DNA of 64,000 bases from Methanolobus sp. (GTDB taxonomy: Archaea > Halobacteriota > Methanosarcinia > Methanosarcinales > Methanosarcinaceae): assembly GCF_016278385.1 (NCBI RefSeq), contig NZ_JADQBY010000030.1, positions 1-64,000 of the forward strand, written 5' to 3'. Every line of letters starts with the position of its first letter. The first letter of the stretch is position 1. Of this stretch, positions 9,603-18,902 are shown in pieces. The notes beneath the pieces are model-generated. The model was given only the letters and a program-made list of their open reading frames with translations. It searched no databases and was not told the DNA's origin. Made by a program: the position numbers and the translations under genes.

Positions 9603-10613
9603 CTATTTATAGCTTAAACCCATGTCGTTTCTGACCATCATCCGGACAAGTTCTTCAAAACTTGTTTCTGGTTCCCATCCCATTTTATTATAAGCTTTTG
9701 CAGGACTGCCAACGGAAATACTTGATTCAACCGGTCTGTAAAAATCAGGACTAACTCTTACTACAATCCTTCCACACGATGCATCTTTTCCAATCTCACT
9801 TGGTCCTTTCCCTTCCCACTTGATTTTGATCCCAACTTCTTTGAAGGCAAAATTAACAAAATCTCTTACAGTATGTGCCTGTCCTGTAGCAAATATATAG
9901 TCATCCGGTTCGTTTTGCTGGAGTGTCATCCACATTCCTTTTACATAGTCGCCTGCAAATCCCCAGTCCCTTTTCGAATCCAGGTTTCCAAGGATAAGTT
10001 CTTCCTGTAAACCTTTTTTGATTCTGGCAACCGATGCTGTTATTTTTCGGGTAACAAAGGATTCGGGTCTATGGGGTGATTCATGGTTGAATAATACCCC
10101 ATTACAGGCAAAGATCCCGTAAGATTCTCTATAATTGATGTTTATCCAGTGAGCGTAGATCTTTGAAACAGCATACGGATTACATGGGTAAAAAGGAGTT
10201 TCTTCTGTTCTTTGTAATTCTGTTGTTTTCCCGAAAATCTCTCCGCTAGATGCCTGAAAAAACCGTGTTTTTTCCTGTAGACCAAGGATCCGGATTGCTT
10301 CAAGTAATCGAAGTGTTCCAAGAGAATTGATATTGGATGTATATTCCGGCCTTTCAAAAGAAGTCTTAACATTGCTTTGTGCAGCAAGATTATAAACTTC
10401 GTCAGGTGCAATTTCTTGAAATAAACTGAGGACGGATGAGAAATCACTCAGGTCATTTTCGTGATAAAATACATTTTGTTGTTCATTTTCTGATGTTAAT
10501 GCTGGTTTTTTTCTTGCAAATCCATGCACAATATATCCTTTATCCAGTAAGAACTGCAAAAGATATTTTCCATCCTGACCATTTATGCCAGTAATTAACG
10601 CAACTTTTGACAC
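9603..10613 (-). CDS. Second GDP-mannose 4,6-dehydratase paralogue
   Basis: SDR enzyme of about 336 residues, clearly homologous to the neighbouring Gmd over its full length. The start is taken as GTG at 10613 because GAGG lies a few bases upstream and the protein then begins directly with SKVALITGINGQDG. The catalytic Thr is replaced by Ser (ASSGEIFG), while the Glu and the YxxxK pair (YAVSK) are kept. FNHESPHRPESFVTRKI and RDWGFAGDYV remain. It may be a second dehydratase with different regulation, or have drifted to another GDP-sugar; a role as the 4-reductase is possible but the sequence keeps dehydratase hallmarks. It is the first gene of a two-gene unit transcribed away from the exporter operon. 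Confidence 0.88.
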   Translation of the reverse strand: MSKVALITGINGQDGKYLLQFLLDKGYIVHGFARKKPALTSENEQQNVFYHENDLSDFSSVLSLFQEIAPDEVYNLAAQSNVKTSFERPEYTSNINSLGTLRLLEAIRILGLQEKTRFFQASSGEIFGKTTELQRTEETPFYPCNPYAVSKIYAHWININYRESYGIFACNGVLFNHESPHRPESFVTRKITASVARIKKGLQEELILGNLDSKRDWGFAGDYVKGMWMTLQQNEPDDYIFATGQAHTVRDFVNFAFKEVGIKIKWEGKGPSEIGKDASCGRIVVRVSPDFYRPVESSISVGSPAKAYNKMGWEPETSFEELVRMMVRNDMGLSYK

Positions 10614-10864
10614 GTAATTCCTCTTATGATTATAATATGTTGGATATGCTCCCAAAATGAAACTTTATTTATCTCTATGTTTTAAAACACTATTCCATAT
10701 AATATTTGTCGAATAAACTGTAATTTCTATATCAGGTGGGATTATGATAACTAATATATATTTTCATATGGTGTATTCAATACGATGTGTTCCATTTCAT
10801 TAGTAATCTTTATTATTCTTGAAATGTTTTAAATCACATAAAATTGTACTAATGACGAGGGAAA

Positions 10865-11935
10865 ATGAAAGTTGCTATATTCCATGACTATTTTGGTGCT
10901 ATAGGTGGCGGTGAGAAAGTAGTAATGACTCTTGCCAGACTTCTGGATGCTGACATTATAACTACGGATACGGATGCTGTTAGCAAGATTGATTCTGAAA
11001 TAAATGTTATTTCACTTGGTAAAACAATGAAAATCCCTCCTTTGAAACAAATATCAGCAACTTACAAATTTTACACATGTGATTTCTCTGATAAATATGA
11101 CTATTTTATTTTTACCGGGAACTGGAGTCATTATGCTGCCCACAGGCACCATCCTAACATGTGGTACTGCTACACACCGGTAAGAGCCTTTTATGACCTT
11201 TATACCTCCTTTTTAGAACGACAGGATTTTATAAAGCGCTCTTTGTTCAAGCTATGGGTATATGGACATCGAAAGCTGGATCAAAAGTCGATTAAACAAG
11301 TTGACAAAATAGTCACTATATCTGTAAATGTTCAAAACCGAATAAAAGAACATCATCATAGGGAATCAGTTATAATATATCCCCCGGTTGATACTGCAAA
11401 TTATAAGTTTAAAGAGCATGGTGATTTCTGGCTGTCTGTGAATCGTATTTATCCCGAAAAACGTATCGAATTACAGATAGATGCTTTTCGGGAAATGCCT
11501 GAAGAAAGTCTCATCATTGCAGGTGGTTATGCAAAAGGGGACCATGCTGAAAAATATGCAAAAATGATTGGTAAAACCCTTCCAGATAATGTAAAGATGA
11601 TCGGGGAGATATCCGAGGATGAACTGGTTGAGCTTTATTCGACCTGTAAAGGATTTATCTGCACAGCGGTGGATGAAGATTTCGGCCTGACCCCGGTTGA
11701 AGCAATGGCAAGTGGAAAACCCGTTGTTGCGGTTAATGAAGGCGGTTTCCTGGAAACAGTTACATCAGAAACAGGTGTATTGGTAGTAGCTGATTCGCAA
11801 AGCATTGTAAAAGCAGTGAAAAAGATATCAGAAGAACCCGATATTTACAAGGAAGCTTGTATTGAACAGGCAAAAAAGTTTGATATATCGCTTTTTGAAG
11901 AGAAAATGAGAAATGTGGTAAATAATGATAGTTGA
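10865..11935 (+). CDS. Family 4 glycosyltransferase, first gene of the exporter operon
   Basis: GT-B fold retaining glycosyltransferase of 356 residues, similar in layout to mannosyl/rhamnosyltransferases of O-antigen loci. Visible motifs are the N-terminal acceptor loop ([13 protein letters not shown]), the sugar-nucleotide-binding strand ([19 protein letters not shown]) and the E-x7-E motif region ([19 protein letters not shown]). GAGGGAAA lies just ahead of the ATG. Its last 11 bases overlap the exporter permease gene, so translation is coupled. It likely adds mannose-derived residues to the polysaccharide exported by the downstream ABC transporter. Confidence 0.9.
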   Translation: MKVAIFHDYFGAIGGGEKVVMTLARLLDADIITTDTDAVSKIDSEINVISLGKTMKIPPLKQISATYKFYTCDFSDKYDYFIFTGNWSHYAAHRHHPNMWYCYTPVRAFYDLYTSFLERQDFIKRSLFKLWVYGHRKLDQKSIKQVDKIVTISVNVQNRIKEHHHRESVIIYPPVDTANYKFKEHGDFWLSVNRIYPEKRIELQIDAFREMPEESLIIAGGYAKGDHAEKYAKMIGKTLPDNVKMIGEISEDELVELYSTCKGFICTAVDEDFGLTPVEAMASGKPVVAVNEGGFLETVTSETGVLVVADSQSIVKAVKKISEEPDIYKEACIEQAKKFDISLFEEKMRNVVNNDS

Positions 11936-12704
11936 TCACTTAAAGAGTCTCTATGGTTATAGAGAATTGATTTGGCAGCTTGCATGGAGTGAGTTTAAGC
12001 TCAGATACAAAAACTCAGTTTTAGGATATTTCTGGTCGCTTTTAGAACCCTTGCTTATGCTTACTGTTCTTTATGTAGTGTTTTCTAATCTAATGAGGGT
12101 TCAGGTAGAATATTTTCAGCTCTTCCTTCTTCTTGGTATAATTCTCTGGAACTTCGTGACCAGGGCAACTACTATTGGAACGATTGCTATAATTGGAAAA
12201 GCAGATATGATCAAGAAAGTATATTTCCCACGGGATATTTTTGTAATCTCCGCATGCTTAACAGCTCTGATCATGAGTTTTTTTGAAGCTATTATTTTCA
12301 TTTTGTTTATGCTAGCATATAGAGTTCCTATATCTATTAATTTATTATATGCACCAATTCTCCTTATATTTCTTTTTGTATTGTCCCTAGGACTTTCTCT
12401 TATACTTTCTGCTCTTAATGTGTTTTTCAGGGATGTGCAGTTTATATGGCAGGTTATCTTGCAGGCAGGCTTTTTTGTAACACCTATCATTTATACAATA
12501 GATATATTTCCTGCAGATTTACAGAAAATAGTTCTACTGAATCCAGTTGCAAGAATGATTATTTCGGCACGTGATTCCATAATATACTCCTTGCCAGTTA
12601 GCACTAATGATATGGCTTTTATGTTAGCTACTTCATTTATTTTTCTTGTTGTAGGCTACATTGTTTTTTTCAGACTGGAACCCAAATTTGGGGAGGAAAT
12701 ATAA
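11925..12704 (+). CDS. wzm: ABC-2 type polysaccharide exporter permease (Wzm/TagG type)
   Basis: Integral membrane protein of 259 residues with six predicted helices. The N-terminal amphipathic segment ([26 protein letters not shown]) is the classic start of polysaccharide/teichoic acid ABC-2 permeases. It forms the membrane channel with the ATPase encoded next, which overlaps it by one base (TAATG). The pair exports a lipid-linked glycan across the cytoplasmic membrane. No anomalies were noticed. Confidence 0.92.
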   Translation: MIVDHLKSLYGYRELIWQLAWSEFKLRYKNSVLGYFWSLLEPLLMLTVLYVVFSNLMRVQVEYFQLFLLLGIILWNFVTRATTIGTIAIIGKADMIKKVYFPRDIFVISACLTALIMSFFEAIIFILFMLAYRVPISINLLYAPILLIFLFVLSLGLSLILSALNVFFRDVQFIWQVILQAGFFVTPIIYTIDIFPADLQKIVLLNPVARMIISARDSIIYSLPVSTNDMAFMLATSFIFLVVGYIVFFRLEPKFGEEI

Positions 12705-13945
12705 TGCGTGTAATTGAAATTGAGCACATGTATAAGTCATTTCGTATTCCTCATGAAAAAAGAAACACATTGTTTGAATCAATGACGGGTGTTTTTAAGC
12801 CACCTTCCTATGAAACATTCAATGCCCTCAATGACATCAATTTTTCAGTTGAAGAAGGGGAAGCAATTGGTATTATCGGGGAAAACGGAAGTGGAAAAAG
12901 TACTTTATTAAAGATTATAGCTCACATACTTAATCCGACCGATGGTAACGTTAAAATTAATAAAAAAGTTACTCCTTTTCTTGAACTTGGTGTAGGTTTT
13001 CATCCCGAAATGACAGCTGTAGAGAATATAAAGACCTATGGCACGATAATGGGAATGTCTAAAAGGAACCTCAAATCAAGGACAGATGATATACTGGAAT
13101 TTGCTGGGTTAGAAAAATTCAGAGATGCCAAACTGAAAAACTTTTCATCTGGGATGCAGGTACGACTTGCATTTTCTACTGCAATTCAGACAGATCCTGA
13201 GATTCTTCTTATGGACGAGGTTCTGGCAGTGGGAGATATGGAATTCCAGCGAAAATGTCTGGATGTCCTGAATAATTATCGTAAAGAAGGAGTGACTATT
13301 GTATTTGTGTCACATGATCTGTCTTCTGTCAGGAGGTTTTGTGACAGAACTTTGCTGTTGCATAAGGGAGAGCAGGTTGCAATTGGTGAAACTGGAGATG
13401 TTATTGATAAGTATGTTTATAGTGGGGGAGAAATATCTCCTGATGTTAATGAAATAGAAAAAGATTCATCTCAAACAGACGATGATTCTAATGAAAGTGT
13501 TCGTTGGGGTAACAAAAAGGTTGAAATTACTGGTGTAAAGTTCTATGATAAATTTGGGAATGGGAGTACAAGATTTAATTCCTTTGATTCTATGAAAATC
13601 AGGATTCTTTATAAGTCTCATCAAAAAATACTTGATCCAGTGTTCGGTATTGCTCTGTATTCTGAGAATGGAGAATACTTATTCGGTACAAATACTGAAC
13701 TAAAAAAATTGTTCATAAATTACGTGGAAGGTGAAGGCTACATCGATCTCGATGTTGATAGGATTCCTATGCTTATGGGAAAGTTTCTGCTGACGGTTGC
13801 GATACATGCCCACGATCAAAAACCATATGATTGGCATGATAAGCAGTATTCATTTGACGTGATACCGTCAGGTAGAGATGCGGGACTCTTTGAAATACCA
13901 TGTCAGTGGAATTATGATAATATGGTAACAAGGGCGAGGGACTGA
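12704..13945 (+). CDS. wzt: Polysaccharide exporter ATPase with C-terminal substrate-reading domain (Wzt type)
   Basis: ABC ATPase of 413 residues. Walker A is GENGSGKST (59-67), the signature is FSSGMQVRLAF (about 145), Walker B is ILLMDEVLAVGD (about 165) and the switch histidine lies in VFVSHDLSSV. After residue about 250 a second, beta-rich domain of about 160 residues corresponds to the Wzt C-terminal domain, which in bacterial O9a-type systems binds the capped non-reducing end of the polymer. Its presence predicts a polymer with a terminal modification as export signal, consistent with the methyltransferase encoded four bases downstream. Confidence 0.92.
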   Translation: MRVIEIEHMYKSFRIPHEKRNTLFESMTGVFKPPSYETFNALNDINFSVEEGEAIGIIGENGSGKSTLLKIIAHILNPTDGNVKINKKVTPFLELGVGFHPEMTAVENIKTYGTIMGMSKRNLKSRTDDILEFAGLEKFRDAKLKNFSSGMQVRLAFSTAIQTDPEILLMDEVLAVGDMEFQRKCLDVLNNYRKEGVTIVFVSHDLSSVRRFCDRTLLLHKGEQVAIGETGDVIDKYVYSGGEISPDVNEIEKDSSQTDDDSNESVRWGNKKVEITGVKFYDKFGNGSTRFNSFDSMKIRILYKSHQKILDPVFGIALYSENGEYLFGTNTELKKLFINYVEGEGYIDLDVDRIPMLMGKFLLTVAIHAHDQKPYDWHDKQYSFDVIPSGRDAGLFEIPCQWNYDNMVTRARD

Positions 13946-13949
13946 GATT

Positions 13950-15209
13950 ATGGATACATTTGAAATACACGATGAAGAGATTGATGTTGAAAAGATTATG
14001 GCCCAGATCAGGGAGAACATTCGCAACAGAAAAGGAGAAGGTGTTTATCGCGGGAACAAGGATGAGGACACCATATATCAGTCTGAAAAATCAGTTTGTC
14101 CCAATATCAAAGTTCAGCGGGATATTGAATACATTAATGCAAATTGGGATATCCAGAATAAAAGTTATTTCATCAGTTCACATCGTCCGTTTGTAGGTCA
14201 GATTCTGGTTAAAGGAAGGGAACTGGTCCACGGGGAAGTACGAAGATATGTTGATCCAATGTTCTGGAAACAGAGTGAATTCAATGCTGGTGTCACGAGG
14301 ATAATAAACGATAACAACAATCGGTTCATTGTTTTAGATGGTCAGATAGACCAGCTTAGATTTGAGGTCAATAATGAGGTTAAAGATCAGATTCATCAGC
14401 TTCAGCATGAGTTCGATAACAGGATTAGAAGAATTGAATCTCAGATGAATAAAGACATTGAACATTTACAATCCCAAATAGATTTGATGAAGAGTTCAAA
14501 TATATATGACAATTTAGAAGCTTTGGGAATAAATTACTTCCAATTCGAGAACAATTTCCGTGGCTCTTCCGATGACATCAAAGAGCGCCAGTCGAAATTC
14601 ATTAATTACTTTAAAGGATGTTCAAATGTTCTGGATATTGGTTGTGGAAGGGGAGAGTTCCTGACATTATTGAAGGAGCAAGGCATTGGAGGAAAAGGCA
14701 TCGATGTAGATGCTGCGATGATAGGACACTGTGTTTCTAAAGGATTGGATGTGGATCAAAAAGATGCGATAATGTACCTTGAATCGTTGGATGATGAAGC
14801 ACTAGATGGTGTTTTCATTGATCAGGTAGTAGAACATCTTGAACCTGTTTATTTGATAAGATTGCTTACATTATGTGCTCATAAAATGCAACCAGGATCA
14901 TATATTATAGCAGAAACTGTAAATCCATTGTCTTTTACTTCTTTTGCTAATTTCTATATAGATCTGACTCATATCAAACCAGTGCATCCTGCAACATTGA
15001 ACTATTTGCTTGAAAGTTGTGGTTTCAAAGAAAGGGAAACCATATTTATTTCTCCTGTCCCTCAAGAAGAGCGGTTGAAAAAGATTGATCTAAGTGATTC
15101 CACAGGCTTTGAGACAAGAGAGCTCATGGAAGCATTCAATAATAACATTGAAATGCTTAACAATATACTCTATGGTGCTCAGGATTATGCAATAATAGGG
15201 CAAAGATAA
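13950..15209 (+). CDS. Coiled-coil SAM methyltransferase, candidate glycan chain terminator
   Basis: Protein of 419 residues in three parts. The N-terminal DVEKIMAQIRENIRNRKGEG motif recurs in O-antigen locus proteins. A heptad-rich coiled coil runs over about 130-185 (with FDNRIRRIESQMNKDIEHL). A class I SAM methyltransferase domain follows, with motif I VLDIGCGRGEFLTLL near 227 and the acidic IDVD loop after it. In bacterial ABC-dependent O-antigen systems a methyltransferase with a coiled coil (WbdD) caps the chain and sets its length. Here the coiled coil precedes the catalytic domain and no kinase domain is seen, so it would be a simpler or convergent form. It directly follows the Wzt-type ATPase. 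Confidence 0.85.
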   Translation: MDTFEIHDEEIDVEKIMAQIRENIRNRKGEGVYRGNKDEDTIYQSEKSVCPNIKVQRDIEYINANWDIQNKSYFISSHRPFVGQILVKGRELVHGEVRRYVDPMFWKQSEFNAGVTRIINDNNNRFIVLDGQIDQLRFEVNNEVKDQIHQLQHEFDNRIRRIESQMNKDIEHLQSQIDLMKSSNIYDNLEALGINYFQFENNFRGSSDDIKERQSKFINYFKGCSNVLDIGCGRGEFLTLLKEQGIGGKGIDVDAAMIGHCVSKGLDVDQKDAIMYLESLDDEALDGVFIDQVVEHLEPVYLIRLLTLCAHKMQPGSYIIAETVNPLSFTSFANFYIDLTHIKPVHPATLNYLLESCGFKERETIFISPVPQEERLKKIDLSDSTGFETRELMEAFNNNIEMLNNILYGAQDYAIIGQR

Positions 15210-15223
15210 TTTAGGTGTGTTGT

Positions 15224-17602
15224 ATGAAAATCGCGATAATTGCACCAAGTCCTGTGCCTTTTACTATAGGCGGAGCTGAGCTTTTGCTCAAGGGAATGGA
15301 GGATGCTATTAATAAATATAGTTCTCATCAATGTGAATTAATCAAGCTTCCTACCAAAGAAGATAGTTTCTGGAACCTTATTGAGTCTTATTATAAATTT
15401 TATCAACTAGATTTATCTCATTTTGACATGGTAATCTCGACCAAGTATCCATCATGGATGGTTAGACACAGGAATCACATTCTTTACATGATCCATCCTT
15501 TAAGAGGGTTGTACGATACATATTCTTTCTCCAACCAAAGTCAGGAAATTCCTGATAACCTCAGGATAGGACTGATCAAGGACATTGTTGATTTCATTGA
15601 TAAAAGAGGAATGGGTCATGAGGGTGTTGATGACCTGTTCACAATGCTCTTTCAACTTAAAGAAAATGAAAAGCAATATTCTAAAGAGGCTTTTCACTTT
15701 CCGGGGCCTTTCATAAGAAAAATTATACGTTTCCTTGATAGTTGTGCTTTATCACCGGATTCAATACAAAAATATTTCACGATGTCAAGAAATGTGAAGA
15801 ACAGGTCCAATTATTTCCCCTCGAATGTCCAAATTAATGTTATACACCCTCCTTCTAAACTGAATGATTTCGAATGTAAAGGTTACAAATATCTGTTTAC
15901 AGCAAGCAGGCTTGATGGTCCAAAACGGATTGATTTGCTTATTAAAGCAATGAAACTTGTTCCACATGATATTAAATTAAAGATTGCAGGAGACGGGCCT
16001 TTAAAGCAAGCCCTCATTAAATTAGCTGATGGTGATAAAAGAATAGAATTTCTTGGATTTGTAAATGAAAGTGAGTTAATCGATCATTACTCCAATGCTC
16101 TTGCAATTCTATTTGTTCCTTTTGATGAAGATTACGGATACATAACTATTGAAGGTATGATGAGCGCCAAGGCGGTTATAACTACATCCGATAGTGGAGG
16201 TCCGTTGGAATTTGTATCGGAGTCGGAAACTGGATTTGTGGTAGATCCAACACCACCAGAAATAGCAGGCGCCATTAATTATTTTGTTGATAATAGAACA
16301 GCAGCTCAAGAAATGGGACAGCTTGCAAAAGAAAAAGTGAGAACGATATCATGGGTGAATTTTGTGCATGAATTACTGGATGAATCAGTTGTTCAATATG
16401 AGGAAAAAAAGAAAATTCTCGTTTTATCGACTTATTCCTGCTATCCTCCAAGAGGTGGCGGCCAGCACAGATCATATCATATCTATTCCCGACTTGCAAA
16501 AAAATATGATGTTACTATTTGTTCAATCATTGAAACTAACAAAACATACGAGAATTTGATATTAGAAAATGGATTGAGGCAGATTTGCATACCTCAAAGT
16601 GTTGAACATGCAAAGTATCAATGGGAAGTAGAAAGTAAGACTGGTTTCAATCTCTATGATATTGTCATGATAGATTCGATTGGGAAATCAGATGATTACG
16701 TATCCAAGGTAAAGGGTTTATGTGATGTGGCTGATATCGTCATTTTTTCACAACCGTTCCTATATTCTTTGAAGAATTTTATAGACCTGAATGATAAGAT
16801 TGTAGTATATGAATCACAAAATGTAGAATATTATCTTAAAAAAGATTATGTAGGTAGCCAGTTGTCTCAAAAGGTTCTAGATATAGAGAAAGAGATTTCA
16901 GTACAAGCAGACATTGTATTTACCACCTCTTCTGAGGATAAAGACCATCTTGTGCATTTATATTGTATTGAAGACAGTAAGGTTTTTGTAGCTCCAAACG
17001 GTGTTGATACTTCTGTTATCAACATGATTAGTCAGGGACATAAACAGTTCCTAAAGAAGAGAACGGGGCTTGCTAATAAAAATGTTATTCTTTTTGTTGG
17101 AAGCTGGCATCCTCCGAACCTTGAGGCATTGAAGTTCATTGTGGATAAGCTCACAAGAAAAAATACAAATTACATTTTTGTAGTTATTGGTAGCATTAAA
17201 GATTACTATCTTCAAAAATATCATGATTTCCCGGAGAATGTCCTGGCCTTTGGTGTTGTAGATGAAGATGAAAAGTATGAATTATATAAGTTGGCAGATA
17301 TTGCTTTAAATCCAATGTTTAGCGGTTCTGGAACCAATTTGAAAATGCTTGACTATATGAGTGCAGGTATTCCTGTAGTAAGTACTACTGTTGGTGCAAG
17401 AGGTTTGGATGTTGAAGATAGAAAGCATGCTTTGATATGTGATGCTGATAACTTTAATGAAAAAATCATTGAATTAATTGAAACCGAAGAGTTGCAACTA
17501 AAGTTAAGGAAAAATGCAAGAGAGCTAGTTGAAACCAAGTATTCGTGGGATAAAATTGCTGAATCTATTATATCAAAACTTCAGGAGATAGTCGAACCTT
17601 GA
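15224..17602 (+). CDS. Tandem double family 4 glycosyltransferase
   Basis: Protein of 792 residues made of two complete GT4 modules. Module 1 (about 1-395) starts MKIAIIAPSPVPFTIGGAE and carries the E-x7-E region in YGYITIEGMMSAKAVITT. Module 2 (about 400-792) starts KILVLSTYSCYPPRGGGQHR and has FSGSGTNLKMLDYMSAG. The ATG at 15224 is preferred over GTG at 15215 because AGGTG sits eight bases ahead. Such fusions let one polypeptide add two successive, possibly different, linkages in a repeat unit. Its stop overlaps the TTG start of the next glycosyltransferase by four bases. Confidence 0.88.
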   Translation: MKIAIIAPSPVPFTIGGAELLLKGMEDAINKYSSHQCELIKLPTKEDSFWNLIESYYKFYQLDLSHFDMVISTKYPSWMVRHRNHILYMIHPLRGLYDTYSFSNQSQEIPDNLRIGLIKDIVDFIDKRGMGHEGVDDLFTMLFQLKENEKQYSKEAFHFPGPFIRKIIRFLDSCALSPDSIQKYFTMSRNVKNRSNYFPSNVQINVIHPPSKLNDFECKGYKYLFTASRLDGPKRIDLLIKAMKLVPHDIKLKIAGDGPLKQALIKLADGDKRIEFLGFVNESELIDHYSNALAILFVPFDEDYGYITIEGMMSAKAVITTSDSGGPLEFVSESETGFVVDPTPPEIAGAINYFVDNRTAAQEMGQLAKEKVRTISWVNFVHELLDESVVQYEEKKKILVLSTYSCYPPRGGGQHRSYHIYSRLAKKYDVTICSIIETNKTYENLILENGLRQICIPQSVEHAKYQWEVESKTGFNLYDIVMIDSIGKSDDYVSKVKGLCDVADIVIFSQPFLYSLKNFIDLNDKIVVYESQNVEYYLKKDYVGSQLSQKVLDIEKEISVQADIVFTTSSEDKDHLVHLYCIEDSKVFVAPNGVDTSVINMISQGHKQFLKKRTGLANKNVILFVGSWHPPNLEALKFIVDKLTRKNTNYIFVVIGSIKDYYLQKYHDFPENVLAFGVVDEDEKYELYKLADIALNPMFSGSGTNLKMLDYMSAGIPVVSTTVGARGLDVEDRKHALICDADNFNEKIIELIETEELQLKLRKNARELVETKYSWDKIAESIISKLQEIVEP

Positions 17603-18774
17603 AAATCGCATTTGTTGTTCAGAGGTATGGAGAAGAAATTGTTGGAGGTGCTGAATATTTCACCAAGCTTGTGGCTGAGCGAATGAGTAAATATCATAAT
17701 ATTGAAGTTCTCACCACATGTGCTGTAGATTATCATTCCTGGAAAAATGAATATCATCAGGGTCTTGATATTATAAATGGTATTAATGTACGTAGATTCG
17801 CTAATTCAAAAAAGAGAAATCCAAAAAAGCACATTAGTATTCAGGAAAAGGTTTTTTATTCTACACATAGCGTAGATGATGAAATTCGATGGGTAGAGGA
17901 ACAAGGGCCATATTGCCCAGAATTGATTAAGTTCATTTCTCAGAATCGTGATAAATTCGATTGCTTTGTTTTTTTTACTTTCAGGTATTATCCCTCTTAT
18001 TTTGGAACAAAGGAAGTTAGGAATAAAGCAATAATTGTTCCATTTGCAGAACATGACCCTGCTCTTGATCTTACAATCACTAAAGAGATTTTTGATGATG
18101 TGGTTGGAATTATTTACTGTACTCCTGACGAAAAAAAATTAATTGAAACAAAAGTAGGGTTAAAAGAAGATGTTATTTCTGATATTATTGGTTGTGGAAT
18201 CGAAATACCTGCGAATATAGCTTCCTGTGAAACTTTTGCAGACACAAATTATGTGGTGTACCTAGGAAGAATAGAAGGTTCTAAAGGCTGTTATCAACTG
18301 TTTGAGTATTATCAGAGATTGATTAAGGAGATGCCAGATTCTCCTTCGCTCGTGTTGGCAGGTTCGGATTCAATAGGCATACCAAAAAACGATAAAATAA
18401 AATATTTGGGTTTCATAACAGAAGATGAAAAATATTCGTTATTAAAAAATGCAAGATTTTTGGTAATGCCTTCACCGTATGAAAGTTTATCTTTGGTAAC
18501 ATTAGAGGCAATGGGTGGTGGAACTCCTGTTTTGGTAAATGGTGAATGTGAAGTGTTAAAGGGTCATTGTCTTAGAAGCAATGCAGGGTTATGGTATCAT
18601 AATTACGATGAGTTCAGAGAATGCTTTAATTTTCTATGTTCCAATATTAATATAAGGGCAAAAATGTCCGAAAATGGAATAAAATATGTTGACGAAAAAT
18701 ATTCGTGGGATGTAGTTGAAGACAAATATTTAGCAATATTAAAAAAGGTTGCCAATTTGAACTCGGAAAAGTGA
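17599..18774 (+). CDS. Family 4 glycosyltransferase with TTG start
   Basis: GT-B glycosyltransferase of 391 residues. MKIAFVVQRYGEEIVGGAEYF is the N-terminal acceptor loop, VYLGRIEGSKGC the donor-domain entry and SPYESLSLVTLEAMGGGTP the E-x7-E motif. The start codon is TTG inside the preceding gene's stop (TTGA), with CAGGAG about nine bases upstream, so translation is coupled. It belongs to the exporter operon and presumably adds a further sugar. The base composition becomes visibly more AT-rich from here to 20000, which may mark a horizontally acquired segment. Confidence 0.88.
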   Translation: MKIAFVVQRYGEEIVGGAEYFTKLVAERMSKYHNIEVLTTCAVDYHSWKNEYHQGLDIINGINVRRFANSKKRNPKKHISIQEKVFYSTHSVDDEIRWVEEQGPYCPELIKFISQNRDKFDCFVFFTFRYYPSYFGTKEVRNKAIIVPFAEHDPALDLTITKEIFDDVVGIIYCTPDEKKLIETKVGLKEDVISDIIGCGIEIPANIASCETFADTNYVVYLGRIEGSKGCYQLFEYYQRLIKEMPDSPSLVLAGSDSIGIPKNDKIKYLGFITEDEKYSLLKNARFLVMPSPYESLSLVTLEAMGGGTPVLVNGECEVLKGHCLRSNAGLWYHNYDEFRECFNFLCSNINIRAKMSENGIKYVDEKYSWDVVEDKYLAILKKVANLNSEK

Positions 18775-18902
18775 TGATTACAAAAGAACAACTTTGGTTT
18801 TACCAGTTTGATTGTTGCTTTCTTTGCAAAGATAATCGAAGAACGTTAAGATTATGAGTATTTGCATGCTAAAATTGATTTATAGTTATATAGGTATTAG
18901 AT

